The position numbers and the translations under genes are program-made. Of a stretch of 64,000 nucleotides of DNA, positions 19,362 to 30,065 are shown one piece after another. The notes under the pieces were generated by a model, which was not told the DNA's origin, searched no databases, and worked only from the letters and a program-made list of their open reading frames with translations. The stretch lies in the NCBI RefSeq assembly GCF_937891065.1, contig NZ_CALAEQ010000268.1, forward strand, positions 19,730 to 83,729. Direction: 5' to 3'. The first letter of the stretch is position 1. The number at the start of each line of letters is the position of its first letter. Origin of the DNA: an uncultured Lutibacter sp. (lineage in GTDB: Bacteria > Bacteroidota > Bacteroidia > Flavobacteriales > Flavobacteriaceae).

Positions 19362-21044
19362 ATGCAATTAAATAAATATAGTAAAAGAGTAACTCAAGAC
19401 CCAACTCAACCAGCTTCACAAGCAATGTTATATGCAGTTGGTCTATCTGATAATGATATGAAAAAGCCACAAGTGGGTATTGCAAGTACTGGTTTTGATG
19501 GAAACCCTTGTAATATGCATTTGAACGGAATAGCATCAAAAATTAAAGCAGAGGTAAATAAATTAGATCAAGTTGGATTAATATTTAATACTATTGGTGT
19601 AAGTGATGGTATTTCTATGGGAACTTCAGGAATGAATTATTCTTTACCCTCTCGTGATGTGATTGCAGATTCTATTGAAATAGTAATGAATGCTCAAAGT
19701 TACGACGGTTTGGTAACGGTTGTTGGTTGTGATAAAAATATGCCAGGAGCTATTATGGCAATGTTGCGTTTAAACAGGCCTTCATTAATGGTATATGGAG
19801 GAACTATTGCTTCAGGAAACTATAAAGGTCAAAAATTAAATATTGTTTCTGCTTTTGAAGCTTTAGGTCAAAAATTATCAGGTGATATTTCAGAAGAAGA
19901 TTATAAAGAAATTATAAAAAATGCCATTCCAGGTGCAGGTGCCTGTGGTGGAATGTATACTGCAAATACCATGGCTTCATCTATAGAAGCTTTAGGGTTT
20001 GCATTGCCTTACAATTCATCTATCCCTGCTGAAAACCCTTATAAAGGAGATGAAAGTGAACGAATTGCGGCTGCTATTAAAAACTTATTGGAACTAGATT
20101 TAAAACCTTTAGATATTATTACTAAAAAGTCGTTGGAAAATGCGGTTGCTTTGGTAAATGCTCTAGGAGGTTCAACAAATGCAGTTTTACATTATTTAGC
20201 TATTGCACATGCTGCTGGAATTGAATTTACATTAGATGATTTTCAGCGTGTAAGCGATAGAACTCCGTTAATTGCCGATTTAAAACCTAGCGGTGAATAT
20301 TTAATGGAAGATGTTCATGGTGTTGGAGGAACTCCAGCTGTGATGAAGTATTTGTTAGAAAAAGGGTATTTACATGGTGATTGTATGACCGTTACAGGTA
20401 AAACGCTAGCTGAAAATTTAGCCAATGTAAAAGCATTAAGTTTTGAAGATGATCAGCAAGTAATTCACCCAACAGAAAGAGCCTTAAAATCTTCCGGAAA
20501 CCTTCAAATTTTATTTGGAAACCTTGCTTTAGAAGGTTCTGTCGCTAAAATTAGTGGTAAAGAAGGAAATTTATTTGAAGGGAAAGCAGTTGTTTTTGAT
20601 GGTGAAGATAATGCAAATGCAGGAATTGGTGCAGGAAAAGTATCAAGAGGTGATGTAGTTGTAATAAGATATGTTGGACCAAGAGGTGGACCAGGAATGC
20701 CAGAAATGTTAAAACCTACTTCTATGATTATGGGAGCTGGATTAGGGAAATCAGTAGCATTAATTACTGACGGTCGTTTTTCAGGAGGAACACATGGTTT
20801 TGTAGTTGGTCATATAACACCAGAAGCCCAATCAGGAGGTGCAATTGCTCTGATAAAAGATGGGGACATTATTGTTATTGATGCTACAACTAAAACCATC
20901 AACGTACAATTAACAGATGCTGAATTAGCTGAAAGAAAATCAAAATGGACTGCACCAGCATTAAAACATACAAAAGGAATATTATATAAATATGCTAAAA
21001 CCGTTTCTTCAGCTTCTGAAGGCTGTGTAACGGATAAATTTTAA
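19362..21044 (+). CDS. ilvD: dihydroxy-acid dehydratase
   Basis: [54 protein letters not shown]. Confidence 0.97.
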   Translation: MQLNKYSKRVTQDPTQPASQAMLYAVGLSDNDMKKPQVGIASTGFDGNPCNMHLNGIASKIKAEVNKLDQVGLIFNTIGVSDGISMGTSGMNYSLPSRDVIADSIEIVMNAQSYDGLVTVVGCDKNMPGAIMAMLRLNRPSLMVYGGTIASGNYKGQKLNIVSAFEALGQKLSGDISEEDYKEIIKNAIPGAGACGGMYTANTMASSIEALGFALPYNSSIPAENPYKGDESERIAAAIKNLLELDLKPLDIITKKSLENAVALVNALGGSTNAVLHYLAIAHAAGIEFTLDDFQRVSDRTPLIADLKPSGEYLMEDVHGVGGTPAVMKYLLEKGYLHGDCMTVTGKTLAENLANVKALSFEDDQQVIHPTERALKSSGNLQILFGNLALEGSVAKISGKEGNLFEGKAVVFDGEDNANAGIGAGKVSRGDVVVIRYVGPRGGPGMPEMLKPTSMIMGAGLGKSVALITDGRFSGGTHGFVVGHITPEAQSGGAIALIKDGDIIVIDATTKTINVQLTDAELAERKSKWTAPALKHTKGILYKYAKTVSSASEGCVTDKF

Positions 21045-21048
21045 ATAT

Positions 21049-22782
21049 ATGGAGACTTTGAATACAAAAGTTAATGAGGTGAAAACTTCAAAAACTGTAA
21101 AAATAACAGGAGCTGAAGCAGTAATTAAATGTTTATTGGCTGAAGGAGTAGATTTGGCTTATGGTTACCCTGGTGGTGCTATTATGCCTGTGTACGATGA
21201 AATTTACAAATATCAGGATCAATTTCATCATGTGTTAACACGTCATGAACAAGGTGCAATACACGCAGCACAAGGTTTTGCACGTGTAACAGGAAAAGTA
21301 GGGATGGTTTTTGCAACTTCTGGCCCTGGAGCAACTAATTTAGTAACGGGTATTGCTGATGCTCAAATAGATTCAACTCCGTTGGTTTGTATAACTGGCC
21401 AAGTTGGATCACATTTATTGGGTTCTGATGCTTTTCAAGAAACAGATATTATTGGTATCTCAACTCCAGTTACTAAATGGAATTATCAAGTTACCAAAGC
21501 TTCAGAAATTCCTGAAATAATTGCCAAAGCGTTTTATATTGCAAAATCGGGTCGTCCAGGTCCAGTTTTAATTGATATCACAAAAGATGCGCAGTTTGGA
21601 GAATTAGATTATTCATATAAAAAATGTGAGAAAGTTAGAAGTTATAAAGCTGTTCCAAAATTAAATATTGAAAAGGTTAAAGAAGCTGCGGAGTTAATTA
21701 ATAGCGCAAAAAAACCATTTATAGTTTGGGGACAAGGTGTTATTCTTGGTGGAGCAGAGCAAGAGTTCAAAAAATTTATTGAAAAAACTAATATACCGTC
21801 GGCTTGTACAGGTTTAGGTCTTTCAGCATTGGAAACGGCACATCCGTTACATGTTGGAATGGTTGGGATGCACGGAAATTATGCACCAAATGTTTTAACT
21901 AATTCGTGTGATGTTTTGATTGCTATTGGAATGCGTTTTGACGATAGGGTTACTGGAAATTTAGCAACCTACGCAAAACAAGCCAAAGTTATTCATTTTG
22001 AAATTGACCCTGCTGAAGTTGATAAAAATGTAAAAACTGATATTGCTGTTATAGCGGATGTTAAAGAAACATTGACTAAAATTATGCAGTTTGTAGATAA
22101 AGGTGAGCATAAAGAATGGATGACAGCGTTTGATAAGTTATATCAAATTGAAGTAAATGAAGTAATTAACGATCAGTTAAATCCTACAAAACAAGGATTA
22201 ACTATGGGTGAAGTTTTAGGAGGAATCAACAAAGAAACGAATGGAGATGCCATTATAGTTTCAGATGTTGGTCAGCATCAAATGTTTGCTTGGCGTTATG
22301 CTAATTTTGTAAAAACAAGAAGCAATGTAACTTCAGGAGGTTTAGGAACTATGGGATTTGCATTACCAGCAGCTATCGGTGCAAAAATGGGAGCGCCAGA
22401 TCGTGAAGTGGTTGCTATTATTGGTGATGGAGGTTATCAAATGACGTGTAATGAATTGGGGACTATTCTTCAAACAAAAGCCGCAGTTAAAATTGTGGTT
22501 TTAAATAATAGTTATTTAGGAATGGTACGTCAATGGCAAGAGTTATTTTTTGACAAGCGGTATGCTTCAACAGAAATGGTAAGTCCAAATTTTGTGAAAC
22601 TAGCAGAAGCTTATGATATTGAAGCTGTTAAGGTTTCAAAAAGAGAAGATTTAGCAGGCGCTATAAAAACAATGATGGCATCAAAAGAAGCCTATTTTTT
22701 GGAAGTTGTTATAGAACAAGAAGATAATATATTTCCAATGATACCAACAGGAGCAAGTGTTTCAGATATAAGATTAAGTTAA
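21049..22782 (+). CDS. ilvB: acetolactate synthase large subunit
   Basis: ThDP enzyme: GYPGGAIMPVYDEIY, RHEQGAIHAAQGFAR, GDGGYQMTCNELGTI...NNSYLGMVRQWQ. Confidence 0.97.
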   Translation: METLNTKVNEVKTSKTVKITGAEAVIKCLLAEGVDLAYGYPGGAIMPVYDEIYKYQDQFHHVLTRHEQGAIHAAQGFARVTGKVGMVFATSGPGATNLVTGIADAQIDSTPLVCITGQVGSHLLGSDAFQETDIIGISTPVTKWNYQVTKASEIPEIIAKAFYIAKSGRPGPVLIDITKDAQFGELDYSYKKCEKVRSYKAVPKLNIEKVKEAAELINSAKKPFIVWGQGVILGGAEQEFKKFIEKTNIPSACTGLGLSALETAHPLHVGMVGMHGNYAPNVLTNSCDVLIAIGMRFDDRVTGNLATYAKQAKVIHFEIDPAEVDKNVKTDIAVIADVKETLTKIMQFVDKGEHKEWMTAFDKLYQIEVNEVINDQLNPTKQGLTMGEVLGGINKETNGDAIIVSDVGQHQMFAWRYANFVKTRSNVTSGGLGTMGFALPAAIGAKMGAPDREVVAIIGDGGYQMTCNELGTILQTKAAVKIVVLNNSYLGMVRQWQELFFDKRYASTEMVSPNFVKLAEAYDIEAVKVSKREDLAGAIKTMMASKEAYFLEVVIEQEDNIFPMIPTGASVSDIRLS

Positions 22783-22784
22783 TT

Positions 22785-23306
22785 ATGGAAGAGAATAAAA
22801 ATTTTACAGTTTCAGTTTACACTGAAAATAATATAGGAATATTAAATCGCCTTTCGGCAATATTTTTAAAACGTCATATTAATATTGAAAGTATGACTGT
22901 TTCTAAATCTGAAATAGAGCATGTTCATAGATTTACATTTGTAGTAATTGTGCCAGAAACGTTGATTAGAAAAGTGGTTCTTCAGTTAGAAAAACAAATT
23001 GAAGTTATTGGCGCTTATTATCACACTGAAGATGAAATTATTTATCATGAAACAGCCTTATTTAAAATTTCTTCAGAACATTTATACGATGATAAAATTC
23101 AAGATAAAATGAAATTTAGAAGAGCGCACATTATTTCTATTACAGAACGATGGTTTGTAATAGAAGCAAGTGGTTTAAAAGAAGACATAGATAATATGTA
23201 TGAAAAATTAAAACCATTTGGCTTATTACAATTTGTGCGATCAGGACGAATTGCAATTACAAAGCCTAAAATGGCAATATCAGAAATATTAGCAGAGATT
23301 AATTAA
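22785..23306 (+). CDS. ilvN: acetolactate synthase small subunit
   Basis: ACT domain [33 protein letters not shown] directly after ilvB. Confidence 0.94.
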   Translation: MEENKNFTVSVYTENNIGILNRLSAIFLKRHINIESMTVSKSEIEHVHRFTFVVIVPETLIRKVVLQLEKQIEVIGAYYHTEDEIIYHETALFKISSEHLYDDKIQDKMKFRRAHIISITERWFVIEASGLKEDIDNMYEKLKPFGLLQFVRSGRIAITKPKMAISEILAEIN

Positions 23307-23325
23307 AAGAATAAAAAATATAAAA

Positions 23326-24798
23326 ATGGCAAATTATTTTAACACACTTTCTTTAAGAGATAAATTAGATCAATTAGGAAAATGTAGATTTATGGAATCT
23401 TCAGAATTTAGTGAAGGTGTTGAAGCATTAAAAGGTAAAAAAATTGTGATTGTTGGTTGTGGAGCTCAAGGTTTAAACCAAGGTTTAAATATGAGAGATT
23501 CAGGATTGGACGTTTCTTATACATTAAGACCAGCAGCAATTTCAGAAAAAAGACAATCGTTTTTAAATGCATCTCAAAACAATTTTAGTGTTGGTACGTA
23601 TGAAGAAATGATTCCAACGGCTGATTTGTTAATTAACTTAACGCCTGATAAACAACATACTGCTGTAGTTTCTGCTGTAATGCCTTTAATGAAAAAAGGT
23701 GCTACGTTATCATATTCTCACGGTTTTAATATAGTTGAAGAAGGAATGCAAGTTCGTAAAGATATAACGGTTATTATGGTTGCTCCAAAATCACCAGGTT
23801 CTGAAGTTCGTGAAGAATTTAAGAGAGGTTTTGGTGTGCCAACATTAATTGCTGTGCATCCTGAAAATGATCCAGAAGGAAAAGGATGGGATTATGCAAA
23901 AGCATACGCTGTAGGAACTGGAGGTCATACTGCAGGAGTTTTAGAATCATCTTTTGTTGCTGAAGTAAAATCAGATTTAATGGGTGAACAAACAATTCTT
24001 TGTGGTTTGTTACAAACAGGTTCTATTTTATGTTTCGATAAAATGGTTGCTGAAGGGATTGATAAAGGTTATGCTTCAAAATTAATTCAATACGGTTGGG
24101 AAACAGTTACAGAAGCCTTAAAATATGGTGGAATTACAAATATGATGGATCGTTTATCTAATCCTGCAAAAGTTGCCGCATTTGAAGTTTCAGAAGAATT
24201 AAAAGATATAATGCGTCCTCTTTTTCAAAAACATATGGATGATATTATGTCTGGTCATTTTTCAAAAACAATGATGGAAGATTGGGCAAATGACGATGTC
24301 AATTTGTTAACTTGGAGAGCCGCAACTGGTGAAACTGCCTTTGAAAAAACACCTGCTTCCGCTGTTGATATTTCAGAACAAGAATATTTTGATAATGGTG
24401 TGTTAATGGTTGCAATGGTTAAAGCTGGTGTAGAATTAGCTTTTGAAGCAATGACAGAATCAGGAATTATTGAAGAATCTGCATATTATGAATCGTTACA
24501 CGAAACACCTTTAATTGCAAATACAATTGCAAGAAAAAAATTATTTGAAATGAATCGTGTAATTTCTGATACTGCGGAGTACGGTTGTTATTTATTTGAC
24601 CACGCTTGTAAGCCTTTAATTGCTGATTATGTGAAAAATGCACCTAGTAATTTAATTGGAAGATCTTTTAATGATGGCTCAAATAGTGTTGATAATAAAG
24701 AATTAATTGAGGTAAACTCAGCAATTAGAAATCACCCAGTAGAAGATATTGGAGCATATTTACGAGAGTCTATGACTGCGATGATAAAAATAGTTTAA
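23326..24798 (+). CDS. ilvC: ketol-acid reductoisomerase (long, class II-type)
   Basis: [63 protein letters not shown]; 490 aa. Confidence 0.97.
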   Translation: MANYFNTLSLRDKLDQLGKCRFMESSEFSEGVEALKGKKIVIVGCGAQGLNQGLNMRDSGLDVSYTLRPAAISEKRQSFLNASQNNFSVGTYEEMIPTADLLINLTPDKQHTAVVSAVMPLMKKGATLSYSHGFNIVEEGMQVRKDITVIMVAPKSPGSEVREEFKRGFGVPTLIAVHPENDPEGKGWDYAKAYAVGTGGHTAGVLESSFVAEVKSDLMGEQTILCGLLQTGSILCFDKMVAEGIDKGYASKLIQYGWETVTEALKYGGITNMMDRLSNPAKVAAFEVSEELKDIMRPLFQKHMDDIMSGHFSKTMMEDWANDDVNLLTWRAATGETAFEKTPASAVDISEQEYFDNGVLMVAMVKAGVELAFEAMTESGIIEESAYYESLHETPLIANTIARKKLFEMNRVISDTAEYGCYLFDHACKPLIADYVKNAPSNLIGRSFNDGSNSVDNKELIEVNSAIRNHPVEDIGAYLRESMTAMIKIV

Positions 24799-24822
24799 TT
24801 TAAATTTTGTAATAACCTTTTA

Positions 24823-26085
24823 TTGGAAACAACTATCAAAAATAGCATTTCATTAGAAAAAATATATAAAGCTCAACATAATATCAAAGGAGTTGTAGAA
24901 CAAACTCCTTTGGTTTTTATGAAGAATTTTTCTGAGCGTTATCAAGCTAAAATCTACTTTAAAAGAGAAGATTTACAAGTAGTTCGTTCTTATAAAATTA
25001 GAGGTGCTTATAATAAAATTCAAGGTTTATCAAAAGATGAATTAGAAAACGGAATTGTTTGCGCAAGTGCTGGTAATCATGCGCAAGGAGTTGCTTATGC
25101 TTGTCAGAAATTAAAAGTTCAAGGAACTATTTTTATGCCTGTAACAACATCGCATCAAAAAATTGATCAGGTAAAAATGTTTGGTAGGGAGTTCGTTTCA
25201 ATTCAACTTTTTGGAGATAGTTTTGATGATAGTCAGAAAGCAGCAGCAGAATTTTGTGAAACAACTAAGAGTACATTTGTACATCCTTTTGATGATTTAG
25301 ATGTAATTGCTGGACAAGGAACTGTTGGTTTAGAAATATTAAATGATAGTAAATCTCAAATAGATTATCTATTTCTTCCAGTTGGTGGTGGAGGTTTAGC
25401 TTCAGGTGTTGGTAGTGTTTTTAAAGCGTTAAGTCCGTTAACAAAAATTATTGGTGTTGAACCAGCTGGTGCACCTTCTTTAACTAACTCTTTAAAAAAA
25501 GGCGTAAATACTACGTTAAATGAGATAGATAATTTTGTAGATGGAGCTGCGGTAAAAAGAATTGGTGAATTAAATTTTGAAATTTGTAAAAATTTATTGG
25601 ATAGTACAGATTTAATTTGCGAAGGACTTATTTGTTCAACAATTTTAAAAGTATATAATGAAAATGCGATGGTTGTTGAGCCTGCTGGAGCATTATCTAT
25701 AGCTGCTCTTGAAGATTATAAAGAAGAAATAAAAGGAAAAACAATTGTTTGTGTTGTGAGCGGTGGTAATAATGATATTACCCGAATGGAAGAAATGAAA
25801 GAACGAGCGTTATTTTATGAAGGATTAAAGCATTATTTTATCATTAAATTTCCACAGAGAGCAGGAGCTTTAAAAGAATTTGTGGTTGATGTTTTAGGCC
25901 CGAATGATGATATTGCCTATTTTGAATATACAAAAAAGCATAACAGAGATAAAGGTCCGGCTGTGGTTGGAATTGAATTGGATTCAAAAGAAGATTTTGA
26001 ACCACTTTTGTCAAGAATGAAACAAAAAGGATTTTTAGGTGAATATTTGAATGAGAAACCTGAGTTGTTTCAGTTTTTAGTTTAA
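24823..26085 (+). CDS. ilvA: threonine ammonia-lyase (TTG start)
   Basis: FKREDLQVVRSYKIRGAYNKI, CASAGNHAQGVA, VGGGGLASGVG. Confidence 0.95.
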   Translation: METTIKNSISLEKIYKAQHNIKGVVEQTPLVFMKNFSERYQAKIYFKREDLQVVRSYKIRGAYNKIQGLSKDELENGIVCASAGNHAQGVAYACQKLKVQGTIFMPVTTSHQKIDQVKMFGREFVSIQLFGDSFDDSQKAAAEFCETTKSTFVHPFDDLDVIAGQGTVGLEILNDSKSQIDYLFLPVGGGGLASGVGSVFKALSPLTKIIGVEPAGAPSLTNSLKKGVNTTLNEIDNFVDGAAVKRIGELNFEICKNLLDSTDLICEGLICSTILKVYNENAMVVEPAGALSIAALEDYKEEIKGKTIVCVVSGGNNDITRMEEMKERALFYEGLKHYFIIKFPQRAGALKEFVVDVLGPNDDIAYFEYTKKHNRDKGPAVVGIELDSKEDFEPLLSRMKQKGFLGEYLNEKPELFQFLV

Positions 26086-26162
26086 ATAACAAAAAATAGA
26101 CAATTTGTTAAATAATTAACAAACTTAATAGCGTCTAAAATATTTTATGTACTATTGTACCA

Positions 26163-26237
26163 ATGAAAATAAATAATTTAAATACAACTGTAAATTTCCC
26201 CCGCTGCTTTGCTGACGTTTATCGCTGTGCGCGCTAA
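26163..26237 (+). CDS. candidate arg operon leader peptide A: MKINNLNTTVNFPRCFADVYRCAR
   Basis: Arg at residues 14, 21 and 24, all CGC codons, in an AT-rich genome; preceded by -7-like TACTATTG (26150-26157). Confidence 0.5.
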   Translation: MKINNLNTTVNFPRCFADVYRCAR

Positions 26238-26287
26238 TTATTCCTTATAAAAACAGTTTATTAATTTTCATTTATCACTAAATTATT

Positions 26288-26392
26288 TTGCAATCACTTT
26301 CTAACATCATATTTATTTCAGCTTTAACACTAATTGTTTTAGAAGTATTAGTGCTACGCTTTTCCATTCGCCGCCGTCCCTTGAGGGCGTAA
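26288..26392 (+). CDS. candidate arg operon leader peptide B (TTG start): MQSLSNIIFISALTLIVLEVLVLRFSIRRRPLRA
   Basis: 5 Arg in the last 12 residues (CGC, CGC CGC CGT, AGG) just before a hairpin and the arg operon. Confidence 0.4.
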   Translation: MQSLSNIIFISALTLIVLEVLVLRFSIRRRPLRA

Positions 26393-26401
26393 TCTTATTT
26401 T

Positions 26402-26422
26402 GAAAACGATGCGTTCGTTTTC
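26402..26422 (+). terminator. hairpin in arg leader (weak terminator candidate)
   Basis: GAAAACGA-TGCGT-TCGTTTTC, perfect 8-bp stem; followed by CCTCTC rather than a clean T-run. Confidence 0.4.
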
Positions 26423-26469
26423 CCTCTCAAACAACATCAATTAATTTTTTAACATTTAAAAAGTAAACA

Positions 26470-27087
26470 ATGGAAATTGTTATTGCTAACACATCACATT
26501 TAAAATTTGCCGACATCATTTGTGAAACTATAAAAGAATCTGCAAAAGTTAGAGGTACAGGTATTGCTGAAAGAACTCCTGAATATATTTCAAAAAAAAT
26601 TAGTGAAGGAGATGCTGTGGTTGCCATTGATGACGATAAATTCGCGGGTTTTTGTTATATAGAAACGTGGGACAATAATTCGTTTGTAGTAAATTCAGGG
26701 TTAATTGTACATCCAGATTATAGAAATCAAGGATTGGCAAAAAAAATTAAAAAGAAAATTTTAGAATATTCTCAGGAAAAATATCCTGATGCAAAAATAT
26801 TTGGAATTACTACAGGATTAGCAGTTTTAAAAATTAATTATGAATTAGGTTATCAGCCAGTTACATTCTCTGAGTTAACAACTAATGAGGCCTTTTGGAA
26901 TGGCTGTAAAACGTGTAAAAATTTTGATGTTTTAATGCGGACAGATAAAAAAATGTGTCTATGTACGGGAATGTTATATGATCCAAAACATGAAAAAAAC
27001 ATAAAAACACACAAATACAACTCAAAAGTATTAAGTAGATTAAAAAGTATTAAACAAGCATTATTTCTTAAAAAAAATAAAAAATAA
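26470..27087 (+). CDS. GNAT family N-acetyltransferase, likely N-acetylglutamate synthase-type (first gene of arg operon)
   Basis: GNAT motif A SGLIVHPDYRNQGLAKKIKKKILEYS; position before argG. Confidence 0.8.
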   Translation: MEIVIANTSHLKFADIICETIKESAKVRGTGIAERTPEYISKKISEGDAVVAIDDDKFAGFCYIETWDNNSFVVNSGLIVHPDYRNQGLAKKIKKKILEYSQEKYPDAKIFGITTGLAVLKINYELGYQPVTFSELTTNEAFWNGCKTCKNFDVLMRTDKKMCLCTGMLYDPKHEKNIKTHKYNSKVLSRLKSIKQALFLKKNKK

Positions 27088-27088
27088 A

Positions 27089-28276
27089 ATGGAAAAAGTA
27101 GTATTGGCATATAGCGGGGGTTTAGACACTTCGTATTGCGTTAAATATTTAATAAACGAATTAAAATTAGAGGTTCATAGTGCACTTGTAAACACTGGTG
27201 GATTTTCAGCTAAAGAATTAGAAATTGTTGAAAAGAAAGCTTATGAAATGGGTGTTACTTCTCACATAAATAAAAATATATTAGAAGAGTATTATTCAAA
27301 AGCTATAAAATATATGGTTTTTGGTAATGTTTTAAAAAATAACACATATCCACTTTCGGTTAGTGCTGAACGTGTATTTCAGGCTATTGAAGTAGTTGAA
27401 TATGCAAAACAAATTGGCGCAAAATACATTGCCCACGGAAGTACTGGAGCAGGAAATGATCAAGTGAGGTTCGATATGATTTTTCAAACCTTGGCTCCTG
27501 AAATTGAAATTATTACGCCAATTAGAGATTTAAAATTATCTAGACAAGAAGAAATTGCCTACTTAAAAGAAAATGGAGTAGATTATCCTTGGGAGAAAGC
27601 AAAATACTCAATTAATAAAGGAATTTGGGGAACAAGTGTTGGAGGTGTAGAAACCTTAACTTCACACCAAGCTTTACCAGAAGAAGCTTACCCAAGTCAG
27701 TTAGAAAAAACAACTCCAACAGATGTTAAACTTCATTTTAAAAAAGGAGAGCTGGTTGGCTTAAATGATGAATTTGATACTTCTGTTAATACCATTTTAA
27801 AGTTAGAAGAAATTGCTTCAAAATATGCAATTGGTAGAGATATTCATGTAGGAGATACCATTGTTGGAATTAAAGGAAGAGTTGGTTTTGAAGCTGCTGC
27901 TGCAGTTGTAACTATTAAAGCGCATCATACGTTAGAAAAGCATGTATTATCCAAATGGCAACAAAATTTAAAAGAGCAATTAGGTAGTTGGTACGGAATG
28001 TTATTACACGACGGTCAATATTTTGAGCCTGTGATGAGAAATATTGAAGCCTTTTTAGAAGATTCTCAAAAAACAGTGACGGGAGAAGTTTTTGTAACCT
28101 TAAAACCTTACCATTTTAGTATAAACGGAATTGAATCTAAACACGATTTAATGAAATCTAAATTTGGTGAGTATGGAGAAACAAATAAGGCGTGGTCAGC
28201 AGATGATGCAAAAGGGTTTATTAAAATTTTAGGAACGCCAAATAAAATATATCACAGCGTAAATTCAGAATTATGA
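27089..28276 (+). CDS. argG: argininosuccinate synthase
   Basis: VLAYSGGLDTSYCVKYL; AHGSTGAGNDQVRFDM. Confidence 0.96.
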   Translation: MEKVVLAYSGGLDTSYCVKYLINELKLEVHSALVNTGGFSAKELEIVEKKAYEMGVTSHINKNILEEYYSKAIKYMVFGNVLKNNTYPLSVSAERVFQAIEVVEYAKQIGAKYIAHGSTGAGNDQVRFDMIFQTLAPEIEIITPIRDLKLSRQEEIAYLKENGVDYPWEKAKYSINKGIWGTSVGGVETLTSHQALPEEAYPSQLEKTTPTDVKLHFKKGELVGLNDEFDTSVNTILKLEEIASKYAIGRDIHVGDTIVGIKGRVGFEAAAAVVTIKAHHTLEKHVLSKWQQNLKEQLGSWYGMLLHDGQYFEPVMRNIEAFLEDSQKTVTGEVFVTLKPYHFSINGIESKHDLMKSKFGEYGETNKAWSADDAKGFIKILGTPNKIYHSVNSEL

Positions 28277-29250
28277 TAAAAGTAGGAATTATTGGTGGAG
28301 CAGGGTATACAGCAGGAGAATTAATTCGTTTATTAATTCATCATTCTCATGTAGAAATAGATTTTGTGTACAGTACTTCAAATGCGGGAAATTATATTTA
28401 TAATGTGCATCAAGATTTGTTGGGAGCATTAGATTTAAAATTTACGGATACTGTAAATGGCAATGTGGATGTATTGTTTTTGTGTTTAGGACACGGAAAT
28501 TCAAAAAAGTTTTTAAAACAATATCAATTTTCTGGAGGTACTAAAATTATAGATTTAAGTAACGATTTTAGACTGAATATAGATGCTATTTTTCAAGGAA
28601 ATGAATATGTGTATGGTTTACCAGAATTACAACAACAAAAAATTGAAAAAGCGAATTATATTGCAAATCCTGGTTGTTTTGCAACAGCGATTCAATTGGC
28701 TTTGTTACCATTAGCAAAAGCGAATTTATTAAATAATTCAGTACATATAAATGCCACTACGGGCTCAACAGGCGCTGGCGTTTCACCAAGTGAAACCACT
28801 CATTTTAGTTGGAGAGATAATAATTTTTCAGTGTATAAAGCATTTACGCATCAACATTTAGATGAAATTTCTGAAAGTTTAGGCTTGTTACAACCAGATT
28901 TTTCTGAAGAGCTATTTTTTATTCCAAATAGAGGGAACTTTAGCAGAGGAATTTTTGCATCGATCTATTTAAATTTTGATGAAAGTATAGAAAAAGCGTA
29001 CGAATTATTTGAAGATTTTTATGCAGATGCAGTTTTTACAAAAGTGTCAAAAAATCCAATTCATTTAAAGCAAGTAGTGAATACAAACAATTGCTTTATT
29101 CATTTAGAAAAGTATAAAAACACCTTATTAATTACTTCGGCAATTGATAATTTATTAAAAGGAGCATCTGGGCAAGCCATTCAAAATATGAATTTAATGT
29201 TTAAATTAAATCAAACTGAAGGATTGCAGTTAAAAGCTAATTTATTTTAA
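28273..29250 (+). CDS. argC: N-acetyl-gamma-glutamyl-phosphate reductase
   Basis: VGIIGGAGYTAGELIRLL; ANPGCFATAIQLALLPL. Confidence 0.96.
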   Translation: MIKVGIIGGAGYTAGELIRLLIHHSHVEIDFVYSTSNAGNYIYNVHQDLLGALDLKFTDTVNGNVDVLFLCLGHGNSKKFLKQYQFSGGTKIIDLSNDFRLNIDAIFQGNEYVYGLPELQQQKIEKANYIANPGCFATAIQLALLPLAKANLLNNSVHINATTGSTGAGVSPSETTHFSWRDNNFSVYKAFTHQHLDEISESLGLLQPDFSEELFFIPNRGNFSRGIFASIYLNFDESIEKAYELFEDFYADAVFTKVSKNPIHLKQVVNTNNCFIHLEKYKNTLLITSAIDNLLKGASGQAIQNMNLMFKLNQTEGLQLKANLF

Positions 29251-29260
29251 AAAAAACAAC

Positions 29261-30055
29261 ATGAAAATAGCAATTATTGGCTTAGGAAATTTAGGGTATT
29301 CAATAGCAATTGGTATTTTAACACAAGAAAATTTTAAATTCAAAAATCTATATTTAACAAAACGAGATATAGATTCTTTAAGTTCTTGGGAGAAATTACC
29401 CAATGTTAAAATTTCAACCGATAATAAGAAGGCTGTTCGCTATTCGGATGTTGTTATAATTGCTGTACAACCTAAACAATTACATACAGTTTTAGAAGAA
29501 ATAAAAGAGGTGGTTAATCCTAAAACACACACAATTATTTCAGTGGTTACCGGTAGAAAAACGGATGAAATTGAAAGTGTTTTAGGTGCTGATGTTCCAA
29601 TTATTAGAAGTATGCCAAATACGGCCATTTCTGTTGGACAATCAATGACATGTTTAAGTTCTAATGAAAAAGGAAAAGAGAATATAGAATGTGCAAAAAC
29701 CATTTTTAATTCTTTAGGAAAAACCATGTGTATTGAAGAAAATCTAATGCAGGCAGCAACCGTAATATGCGCAAGTGGTATTGCATTTTGGATGCGTTTA
29801 ATTAGAGCGACTACACAAGGTGCTGTACAATTGGGATTTGATTCTAAAGAAGCACAAGAATTATCGGTTCAAACGTGTTTGGGTGCTGCCAGTTTATTAA
29901 TCCATTCAGGAAGTCATCCTGAGCAAGAAATTGATAAAGTTACAACCCCAAGTGGTTGTACAATTGAGGGTTTAAACGAAATGGAGCATCAAGGATTGAG
30001 TTCATCCTTAATTAAAGGTTTGGTAACTTCTTTCGAAAAAATTAATCAGATTTAA
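29261..30055 (+). CDS. proC: pyrroline-5-carboxylate reductase
   Basis: IAIIGLGNLGYSIAIG; PIIRSMPNTAISVGQSMT; VTTPSGCTIEGLNEME. Confidence 0.94.
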   Translation: MKIAIIGLGNLGYSIAIGILTQENFKFKNLYLTKRDIDSLSSWEKLPNVKISTDNKKAVRYSDVVIIAVQPKQLHTVLEEIKEVVNPKTHTIISVVTGRKTDEIESVLGADVPIIRSMPNTAISVGQSMTCLSSNEKGKENIECAKTIFNSLGKTMCIEENLMQAATVICASGIAFWMRLIRATTQGAVQLGFDSKEAQELSVQTCLGAASLLIHSGSHPEQEIDKVTTPSGCTIEGLNEMEHQGLSSSLIKGLVTSFEKINQI

Positions 30056-30065
30056 CTTTTTTATT

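Noticed and set aside
26411-26446. Mini-ORF MRSFSLSNNIN overlapping the arg leader hairpin
   Set aside because: Single Arg and no stalling signature; start lies within the hairpin loop, likely chance.
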